Assembly: GCA_023213395.1 (NCBI GenBank)
Contig: CM041465.1
Span: forward strand, 195,803,741 to 195,867,740
Reading direction: 5' to 3'
Length of the DNA: 64,000 nucleotides
Origin: Cycas panzhihuaensis
Taxonomy: Eukaryota; Cycadophyta
The translations under genes and the position numbers were made by a program. The notes under the pieces were generated by a model. That model was not told where the DNA came from, made no database searches, and worked only from the letters and a program-made list of their open reading frames with translations. Shown here in pieces: positions 56,568 through 64,000 of the stretch (the first letter of the stretch is position 1; the number at the start of each line of letters is the position of its first letter).

Positions 56568-56826
56568 AGGTTCAAGGGTAACTGCCTGATTGAAAGGAAA
56601 GAAGATCTGATTTCTGAAGATAGGTCAAGGGTCAAAGAAGGGAGACTGGTCCGGAAGGCTTCTTAACACAGGACAAAAGCAATTAATGAGCATGTACGGA
56701 ACTATACGGAGCCATACGGTCGAGATTTTTTCAAAGTCATCAGATCGAGACGAAATTTGGTGACCAGATAGATCGAGGGACGGCCATCACTTTTCTCTTC
56801 TACGTCAAAGTCATTCAATGTCGTTT
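56568..56826 (+). other. Leader of the outermost element
   Basis: No open frame of note. Sequence is cut at 56827 by the next LTR. Confidence 0.5.
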
Positions 56827-57168
56827 TGTTGGAATAATATACATTCCCATTACATGTCCATTTAAGTTCATTTCATTTCATTAGAATAATTGCTCACATA
56901 GAATATTCTAGATGAGAATATTCTAGTGAGAGAAGATTCTTAGTCAAAGTTTCTAGAAGTCAAAGATGCTCAACTATTAATGAGGTAGTTTGAGCACACC
57001 AAAAATCATGGGAGTTGTTGAACCACTTCCTATGTTTAGACTTAGTGTAAAGTTATAAATATGTATTTGTACCTTACATATTTTCTTAATGAGATTTGGA
57101 GAGTTGTGAGTCATTTATCATATTGTCATTTCTTGTGTTGTTCTCACATGTGTTTTATGACATGTCTC
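56827..57168 (+). repeat. 5' LTR (first part), second copy of the 25.6-kb family
   Basis: TGTTGGAATAATATAC onward matches 29264-29600 closely, including the 16 bases missing in the LTR at 25595. It is interrupted after ..GACATGTCTC by an insertion and resumes at 63065. Confidence 0.92.
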
Positions 57169-58062
57169 TGTTGGGACATATTGTGATATATAGGCCTTGA
57201 GGAAGACAGAATACAGGCTTGTATTGACCAAAGGAATGCAAGTACGGACCATACGGAGGTACGCACAAGGCGAAACAGTGAAGAAATCAGCATGCAGGTG
57301 CGTATGGCGGTGCGTGCACGGGCAGTGCGTACCGCAGATACGTACGCAGTGGTAGAGCAGGCGATGCATACGCACGATGCACGGGACCGGTGGAAACCTA
57401 GGAAGCTGCCAGACGTACGTACAGACGTACGGACCTAATGAAGACATTAGTTAAAGTGCATAACTAATGATTAAAGTGAAAGGGTACCTTGGTGACAAAA
57501 AGGTATGGTTATGACTTTGGGTCATAACCTTTCATCCAAAAGGCATCAAAGGGACATATTTAATGGTGCTTTGAGGACCATTCCAGTGTGAGAGCCGAGT
57601 GAATCAATCCCATGACATACTCTCGAGGGTGAGAGCCGAATATCACGGGTACGCAAAGGTGCAGAAGCCAGTACACATGACAGCCATTTGGAGCATCACT
57701 GTATGATAAGTACCATCTGGGTACGCATTGTAACAGAAAGACTGTATGCTGTTGGAATGCTCAGGAATGCATTCCAACCTCTGTCTAAATAAACTGCTGA
57801 CTTAATAAAAGGAAGAGTTACGTGGAAATTGGTGTATTCTTGGGGTTGTGATGATGATTTGCTGAGTATGTATTGATTTCTGTATTGTTGTGTACCATTC
57901 TGTGAATTATATATGGAATGTATGTGGAATGTATGTGATTGACCATGTTGACAGTATCCTGAAACTAGACTATAGCACTGTGTAACCTTGACAAGTGTAG
58001 CAAGGGGTATCTCGTAAGTGTAACAAGGCACCCCCAACAAATTCAACATTGGTTCCGTTGCC
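57169..58062 (+). repeat. 5' LTR and primer site of the pol-less Gypsy
   Basis: TGTTGGGACATATTG to AATTCAACA (57169-58048, 880 bp), then TGGTTCCGTTGCC (58050-58062). Confidence 0.93.
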
Positions 58063-58192
58063 TACGTTCGTTGAGGAGGGACAGGGCCTAGGGGTTTCAA
58101 GAAAAAAAAAAAATGTGTAAAGGGCAGAGGACCCTGGCTGCCGTCGTGATGGCGGGCTGTAACTAAGCCACCGACAGCCAGGGGGCCTTCCA

Positions 58193-58620
58193 ATGCCACC
58201 TAAGAGGCCTTGAAGGTCGGAAGAGCCCCAGAAGGATACTTCACCCAAGGAAAAGGAAACCAACAGACAAAGGGCACTAAGATGGTCAAAAGAAGCAAAA
58301 CTCAGAAGGGCGAGGAGATTAAGTTCGCAAAACAACGAGACTAAGGGACAATCCATTGAAGGATCTGAGGCAAGTGGAGCCCAGACACCCCAGGAAGAGG
58401 AAACCCATGGCGAACGCATGGTATTGACACCAGCCCCAATCAGAGATGATTTGTTTAGCCCGAAGATTGAAGGGAAGCCAAAAGTGGATGAAAAACATAA
58501 AGAGATCCTAACAGAGGGAAGTATACCAGTGGAGGACAGCCCGAAGGACCTAGGTGACAGCGATAAGAAGGCAGAGGAAGGTCCCTCGGCATATTGGAAA
58601 AACAAGCTAACGAGATGCTT
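58193..58620 (+). pseudogene. N-terminal gag region of the pol-less Gypsy
   Basis: From ATG 58193 the frame reads MPPKRP, a TGA where the relative at 41921 has Ser, then SEEPQKDTSPKEKETNRQRA and on to VLTPAPIRDDLFSP (58420) and EEGPSAYWKNKLTR (58580) before a second stop at 58620. The protein is hydrophilic and rich in Lys, Arg and Glu, with no known fold. It precedes the capsid-like domain. Two point stops suggest this copy no longer makes the full protein. Confidence 0.75.
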
Positions 58621-58815
58621 TTGAAGATTCGACGAAAGGGATCGATCAATCTTACATTACGGTAACACCATTGACTATACAAGTTCCGGTGTAGTGGAAC
58701 CTATACACATAAAAGCGCATTTAAAAATCCGCTCTTTGGGAAAGAAATACAGTGATAGTTACTCGATGCATCCCCAAAGGAGGGAGGAAGGAAAGATCAC
58801 CATCGGTGGGGGCGA

Positions 58816-60283
58816 TTGCAATCTCCCAAAATGGACGACTATAGAGACTTTGGGAAACTAATCTTTAATGATACTTCAGACGCAGCAGAGCATGTGTATC
58901 TATTTCAGAGCCTCATTGATGTCAAAAAGATTACAGACGAAGATGAAATCAAAGCACGCTTCGCCTGTACATTGAGAGGAGTACCCTTGGCATGGTATAA
59001 GGAAACAAACAAGAATGAGCCATGGGTGAAAATTAAGAAAGCATTTGAAGAAAGATTTCAAAAATTTCGCAGTAATGAAGCTGTGGAAATCGCACTACGA
59101 GAGATCAGACAAAGGCCGGGGGAATCCGTCCTAACTTACATTAGCCGAATGAAAATTATTGCGGCAAGCATGATCAATGAGACAATAACAGATCATAATA
59201 TGAAGAATTACTTTGTAAGAGAATTTGAATGAGAAGTTGCGAGCCATGATGCATGCTCATCCATTGAAATCATTTAAGAATGCTCAAGATCTGACATTAG
59301 ATTTTGAAATGGAAATGGACGCACAAGTGGGAGGACAAGACTCCTTGTTGCTGAGGTTACAAGACGAGATTAGAGAATTGAAGCAAAACTAGTACAACTG
59401 ACCCTTCTGCCAGGTAGGGGTAGCAGAAGAGGAATCGGAGTTGGAGGCATTGAGAAAAGAGGTGGCTAGATTGAAAATCAGAAATAACTGTGAAGAAGAG
59501 GAAACACCTAAAAAGAAAGAGCACACGGGAAGGGTAACCAAGTGGTGCCACATATGCGAAGAAAACTCACATACCACCAGGGAATGTGATTTAAATTTAA
59601 AAAATAGTGCATTGCACCAACAAGAGAAGTGGTGCCATATATGTGAAGTTGACACACATGCAACTAAGGATTGTTTTTACAATCCCAGGGGGAAGGCATT
59701 CAGAGGACGAGGTCGGGGAAGGGGAGGCAACCCACCTCGGAATGTGTATACAACGAGGGGCGCACCAGAACCCTCGAGGAAGAAAGCGGTGATGGGAGAT
59801 GCCTCATCATCTTGATTCGAACCTTTGGAAGTCAGAATGCCCAATAAAGCAAGAATACGAACATAAGCCGTTCATATGCAGCAACTGTGGCCCAAGTGAC
59901 CACAAAACAGAGGATTGCAAAGGGAAAGCCAAAGCGACTAACTTGATGACAATCGTGCCAGAAACCAAGAATGTCAAATTACAAAACAAACAGAAAGAGA
60001 AATTGGATGAAGGATATCCAAATCCACCGACAGAAATGGATAGATCTGAAAAGCGAAACAAGTGTTAGATGGCCTAGTCAGGAGGAGAATACATTACCAA
60101 TGGGTAAACCAGGAAGCGAAATCGTCTATGTTCGAAAAAAAACAAAAGGAGCAAGAAAAACTACAGGAAGAACTTAAAGTGAAACCCCAAATGGTGCAAA
60201 TGGAAGAGTTGTTTAAAGGATTACCGGAAGATATCCCGAATGTTGTTATTAATGGAAAATCTAGTGAAAGCGATTCTGATTGA
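58816..60283 (+). pseudogene. Gag capsid domain and three zinc knuckles
   Basis: The frame 58816-59232 carries the retrotransposon gag domain (AEHVYLFQSLIDV, FACTLRGVPLAWYKE, VKIKKAFEERFQKF). An indel near 59232 and a stop near 59392 break it. It continues with a coiled-coil-like LEALRKEVARLKIRN (59441). Three CX2CX4HX4C knuckles follow: CHICEENSHTTREC (59550), CHICEVDTHATKDC (59635) and CSNCGPSDHKTEDC (59880). A Gly/Arg-rich linker (RGRGRGRGG, 59700) separates the second and third. Three knuckles is more than the usual one or two and should give strong RNA binding. The gag frame ends at 60283, overlapping the protease frame. Confidence 0.85.
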
Positions 60284-60705
60284 CTATTCCTCTGTCCCAA
60301 GTTATTGATTGGATCAAAGGAGGAGTGTTACAGAAGGGAATTACTAAGAGTTTGAAGCAAATTATACCATCATTCGATATGGATCCGATGGTAACCATGT
60401 CAGTCTTAGGAGAAACATTCCCACGGGTAATTGTGGATGGAGGCGCAGTAGTAAACGTGTTACCAGCTGCAACATGGCGTAGATTGGGAAGCCCGTCGGA
60501 AGCGACCTATTCACTGAAATTGGCTAATGAACTATTGGTGCGACCTGTGGGAAAACTGGCCAACATCAAGGTGGATGTGGCAGGAATTGTTATAAAGATC
60601 GATTTTACGATTGTGGAAACGGAGAAAGGTGCAATACCCTATCCAGCATTATTGGGGGGCCCTGGCTATACAAGACCCAGTGTCTCCAAAACTGGAAGAA
60701 CGTGA
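60280..60705 (+). CDS. Retrotransposon aspartic protease
   Basis: The frame has no ATG at its start and overlaps the gag frame end (TGA 60281-60283), so it was probably made by frameshifting or needs an indel repaired. It contains RVIVDGGAVVNVLPAATW (about 60428), the active-site region in the D-G-G form common in plant Ty3/Gypsy elements, and IPYPALLGGPG near 60640. It stops at 60703. In the other frame the natural continuation YKTQCLQNWKNV is seen, so an extra base in the run of six G at 60654-60659 probably caused the break. The enzyme would cut gag and pol precursors. Confidence 0.75.
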   Translation: MTIPLSQVIDWIKGGVLQKGITKSLKQIIPSFDMDPMVTMSVLGETFPRVIVDGGAVVNVLPAATWRRLGSPSEATYSLKLANELLVRPVGKLANIKVDVAGIVIKIDFTIVETEKGAIPYPALLGGPGYTRPSVSKTGRT

Positions 60706-61805
60706 CCTTCACCTTATCGGATAATGGAAACAAAGTGGTTTTACCGATGTTGGGGAAGAATTCCATTGAAGTGATACCTGACGATGATTCAAGTACAACC
60801 ATTGCGAGTGAAGCAACAACTTCTTCATTCGGTGAAGAAAATCTCTACCATACGGCCGAAGAACCTACCAAATTAATCGACCGCCAAGAAGTAGAACTGA
60901 CTTATTTTGGAGAAATCTACAATTCTTCAGATGATGAAAACGGGATGAGATTTGTGGATTATTGGCTACAGGACGCATATGAAGTCAACCCCTCATCCTA
61001 CAGGTGTAACCTACTTTCTCGGAATGTAACTGAGGAAGTTGATATTAAATCTAAATTTGCTGATTATACGAGTGTTCATAATAACATTAAAAACCTAGAC
61101 CCAAACCCAAATACCCCTTTTAACCCAAACCCTTACCCTAATTCACCTCCTAATACCCCAACCCCCTCTAGCCCTAACCTTCCCTCTACCTCCAGTGTGG
61201 GTCTTGAGGTAGATTGCCCTTCCCCACCCCCATCCCAGCCCGAGGAAGGAAGTAACAAACCTTCCTCATCTTCTTTAGAGGTACACCTACCCAACGGAAG
61301 ATCTTTTTCAACCATCGGCGCCAAATTTAAGGAAGAAGAAAAGGAACTTGCTAAGAGTATCCCTAGAGATTCCGAACTAGGAAAGAAAATTGCCACTCCA
61401 GAAGACAGAAATCATGGAGAATGCATTGGAGATTATGTGAAACCCTTTTATGAAGAACCACTATGTGGAAATTCCCATTTGAGACATTGTAGAGAACATT
61501 GGTTAGGAGAAGATCAATTAAGGGATCATAAGAAGAAACCAACAAAGCATACCACACCAAGGAAAAGGCGAAAAAAGACAAGGCACGACCGCCACGACAA
61601 GACATCATATTTCAAGAAGGGTGATCGAGTATGGCGATTCGACAACAAATCCCAAACATCCCAAGGAGAATTGAAGATGCATTGGAAAGGCCCATATAGG
61701 ATTGAGAAAGTGTACCAGAATGGCACTATCCAGTTGAAAAAACTATCAGGCCAGCTATTGCCTGGAATGGTCAAGGGTAGTAAACTGAAACCTTATATCA
61801 ACTAG
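60702..61805 (+). CDS. Post-protease segment fused to integrase C-terminal tail
   Basis: This 367-residue frame begins without ATG and continues the protease region (VTFTLSDNGNKVVLPML). An acidic stretch follows, then a Pro/Asn/Ser-rich low-complexity part (about residues 130-200) with PNPNTPFNPNPYPNSPPN. The last 70 residues (FKKGDRVWRF, GELKMHWKGPYRIEKV, LLPGMVKGSKLKPY) are the C-terminal barrel of a Gypsy integrase. RT, RNase H and the DDE core should lie between these parts and are absent. The frame is open throughout, so the deletion kept or regained a reading frame. It may be a product in its own right, for example a chromatin- or nucleic-acid-binding tail. Confidence 0.8.
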   Translation: MTFTLSDNGNKVVLPMLGKNSIEVIPDDDSSTTIASEATTSSFGEENLYHTAEEPTKLIDRQEVELTYFGEIYNSSDDENGMRFVDYWLQDAYEVNPSSYRCNLLSRNVTEEVDIKSKFADYTSVHNNIKNLDPNPNTPFNPNPYPNSPPNTPTPSSPNLPSTSSVGLEVDCPSPPPSQPEEGSNKPSSSSLEVHLPNGRSFSTIGAKFKEEEKELAKSIPRDSELGKKIATPEDRNHGECIGDYVKPFYEEPLCGNSHLRHCREHWLGEDQLRDHKKKPTKHTTPRKRRKKTRHDRHDKTSYFKKGDRVWRFDNKSQTSQGELKMHWKGPYRIEKVYQNGTIQLKKLSGQLLPGMVKGSKLKPYIN

Positions 61806-62155
61806 GGTGGAGCAACTTACCAGCCGAATCAGTTGGTTGTACTATAACGTGTTGCATGAAGTCGAGGCAAAATCGAATTGCCTTGATACCGAAACGTGAT
61901 TCAATTCGGTATGTAACATAAAATACAAAAAAATTAAAAAATAGAAAAACAACCGTAACTCATATCATACAACTAAGCAATATGGTGAAGCATGGAGGAA
62001 AGATATATCATCATACGGAAAATCAAGGGAAAGTTGAACAAAACAAAGCGCCAATAGATGAGGATTTATTAACCAAGAATGGCGACCAAGTAGCGGAGCA
62101 GAGGCGAGGCGACCTTAGAGCAGAGGGGAGGAATACCCCAAATTTTGAATTTTTT

Positions 62156-62175
62156 GTTGAGCAAGGATGCTCAAC
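62156..62175. repeat. Hairpin before the 3' LTR
   Basis: GTTGAGCA and TGCTCAAC are perfectly complementary around AGGA. A purine tract (GCAGAGGGGAGGAA) lies about 70 bases before the LTR instead of next to it, and the hairpin is between the two. Confidence 0.85.
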
Positions 62176-62199
62176 CCAATCATGTTGACCCGAGATAGA

Positions 62200-63059
62200 T
62201 GTTGGGACATATTGTGACATATAGGCCTTGAGGAAGACGGAATACAGGCTTGTATTGACCAAAGGAATGCAAGTGCAGACCGCATGCGGAGAATGCGCAC
62301 AAGGTGAAAGTTGAAAAATCAGCATGCACGTATGGCGGTGCATACAGGCAGTGCGTGCCACGATACGTACCGATGGCGAATGAAAGCGATGCGCGGCGAT
62401 GACGGGACGGTGGAAGCACAGGAAGTCGCGTGCGTGCGGACGTCACGGACCTAATGAAGACCTTAGTTAAAGTGGATAACTAATGATTAAAGTGGAAGGG
62501 TACCTTGGTGACAAAAGGTATGGTTATGACTTTGGGTCATAACCTTTCATCAAAAGGCATCAAAGGGACATATTTAATGGTGCTTTGAGGACCATTCCGA
62601 TGTGAGCCAAGTGAATCAATCCCATGACATACTCTCGAGGGTGAGAGCCGGATATCACGCAGATGCAAAGGTGCGAAGCCGATGCATGCATGTGACCATT
62701 TAGAGCATCATTGTATGATAAGTACCATCCGGTACGCATTGTAACAGAAAAGGCGTATCTTTGCTAGAATGCTCAGGAATGCATTCCAGCCTCTGTGTAA
62801 ATGAACTGCTGACTTAATAAAAGGAAGAGTTACGTGGAAATTGGTGTATTCTTGGGGTTGTGATGATGATTTCTTTGAGTATGTATTGATTTACATCTTT
62901 GTGTACTATTCGGTGAATTATATATGGAATGTATGTGAAATGTATGTGAATGACCATGTTGACAGTATCCTGAAACTAGACTATAGCACTGTGTAACCTT
63001 GACAAGTGTAGCAAGGGGTATCTCGTAAGTGTAACAAGGCACCCCCAGCAAAGTCAACA
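62200..63059 (+). repeat. 3' LTR of the pol-less Gypsy
   Basis: TGTTGGGACATATTG to AAAGTCAACA, 860 bp, followed by the GTCTC target duplication. Many differences from the 5' LTR are losses of TACG-type words. Confidence 0.93.
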
Positions 63060-63101
63060 GTCTCCTACTCCTATCCACTCATTCCTACATGGTATCAAAG
63101 C
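63060..63101 (+). repeat. End of the interrupted LTR and its primer site
   Basis: GTCTCCTACTCCTATCCACT and CATTCCTACA (to 63089) complete the LTR begun at 56827. TGGTATCAAAGC (63090-63101) is its primer site, one base from the standard form. Confidence 0.92.
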
Positions 63102-64000
63102 ATATAGGTTATTGACACTTGTGTTCTGCCATGTGTGTTTCTGATTTCTGTCCATGTATGTGCAAAGTTCTGTCTTGAGAAGAATCTACCCTCCTTTTCT
63201 TACAACTGTGAGGCTATTGAATTTCTATTCTAAGATATTTTATACTTTGTACAAATTTTATGCTTTTGAGTGTCTATGAGAACATAGCTCCTATCCTGCC
63301 AGACACCACATCTATCTCTGTAGAGCCACACTTATGTAGCTTACTCACTTGCAAGAGCCATGAGAAAAAATGGTAGTCATTGAAAGGGGCACCTATGAGG
63401 AGGAGACACCACTATCACTGCCTGACAACCTGTTGCTATGGCACCCTGCCATCTTTTCGTTTGCTACAGAGTCTAACCCTATCGCACTTCAGTCTAGAAT
63501 ATTTCTAAGGAGCTACCAGTCCTCTGAACGATGTTATTATAGCCAACATTCATTGCAGTACCGAAAACTGTAGAGCCAGCCTCCTACTGAGCCACCACCA
63601 CGCTGTCACCTGCGATGTTGGAGCCCTCGAACGTCGCCTGCCAGATGCGAAGAAAGTAGAGCCGCCGATTTATAAGGCGCCACTGTTCGGAAGGAGCCGT
63701 CACCTGATTACGACAAGTCGCCCTCCGTTGAAGCCATTCCAGTGACAGCCGGTTATTGCTAGTCGTCACTATGGACAGAGCGCCATCTAGTCAAAGTCGT
63801 CCCTATGCCTTGTGCTGCCGTGCGATCTGCTCCAGCTAGCTACCATTCAAAGCTACGCTTTGTTGCTTGCCAGTGTCCTTCGGTCATCATAGCCCCCGTT
63901 GGAGCATTGACTCTGTTCGGCCGCCGTTCATCCTGAACGTAGCTAGCCACCAGTATGACAGATGGTTCAAAAGCTAGCCAACCGCCCTTCATTTGCTCTA
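63102..64000 (+). mobile_element. Interior of the second copy of the 25.6-kb family, runs off the window
   Basis: The sequence after the primer site parallels 25956 onward (GGTT.TT.ACACTTGTGT..TGCCAT) and contains the GC-rich, GAGCCGCC-bearing block at 63590-63730. No recognised coding region; the 67-residue frame at 63370 has no known family. Confidence 0.7.

Larger units (their letters stand above)
57169..63059 (+). mobile_element. Complete pol-less Gypsy element, 5.9 kb, with target duplication
   Basis: It is flanked by perfect GTCTC repeats (57164-57168 and 63060-63064). LTRs at 57169-58048 and 62200-63059 match over their length with scattered differences and small indels. A tRNA-Asp-like primer site follows the first. 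The interior encodes gag with three CCHC knuckles, a protease and a final ORF ending in an integrase C-terminal tail. RT, RNase H and the integrase catalytic core are missing. It interrupts another LTR. It needed enzymes from a full-length relative to move. Confidence 0.93.

Noticed and set aside
57970-58605. 211-residue minus-strand frame
   Set aside because: It is antisense to the gag N-terminal region that is conserved with 41921-42525; no independent family signal.
60702-61805. Host proline-rich protein gene
   Set aside because: It starts without ATG, continues the protease region and ends in an integrase C-terminal tail inside a complete LTR element.

Overview
The window looks like plant nuclear DNA from a large, repeat-rich genome, most likely a gymnosperm. 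It is AT-rich and mostly made of old Ty1/Copia and Ty3/Gypsy LTR retrotransposons. It also holds three exons of one host gene, separated by introns of 17.8 and 27.6 kb. There are no bacterial-style operons, rRNA or tRNA genes, or CRISPR arrays.

Host gene. On the minus strand, exons at 47728-47787 (60 bp), 29837-29945 (109 bp) and 2169-2221 (53 bp) read in order and in phase. All have GT/AG splice sites and together encode 74 residues of a calcineurin B-like (CBL) calcium sensor, closest to the CBL2/CBL3 type. The 5' and 3' ends of the gene lie outside the window, so nearly all other sequence here is intron.

Layout. 1-910: end of an unidentified element and a possible LTR. 2169-2221: CBL exon. 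2261-4763: coding-like duplication, decayed reading frame and minus-strand LTR-like pieces. 4858-8521: Copia-1 (+) with 3' LTR. 8522-9396: Gypsy gag fragment. 9397-14580: Gypsy-1 (-). 14583-19150: Gypsy-2 (+). 19151-21211: Copia-2 (+). 21601-23922: Copia-3 (-). 25595-29628: complete non-autonomous LTR element. 29837-29945: CBL exon. 31440-36081: Gypsy-3 (+). 37215-40582: two minus Copia remnants, one split by a solo LTR. 40964-46200: Gypsy 5' LTR and gag fused to Copia-4 pol. 47728-47787: CBL exon. 49190-49640: LTR fragment. 50096-54376: complete non-autonomous Copia-like element carrying an antisense histone H2B fragment. 54570-56335: Gypsy and Copia fragments. 56365-64000: three-level nest of a Copia 5' LTR, a second copy of the 25595-29628 family, and a complete pol-less Gypsy element with a perfect 5-bp target duplication.

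How the parts relate. The chromodomain Gypsy elements (Gypsy-1, -2, -3 and a tail at 55 kb) are one lineage with TGTAGCA...LTR ends. The pol-less element at 57169-63059 and the 5' part at 40964-42525 are one second Gypsy family. The elements at 25595-29628 and 56827 onward are one non-autonomous family. No element is visibly autonomous. All coordinates of truncated boundaries are estimates by eye; no database search was run.
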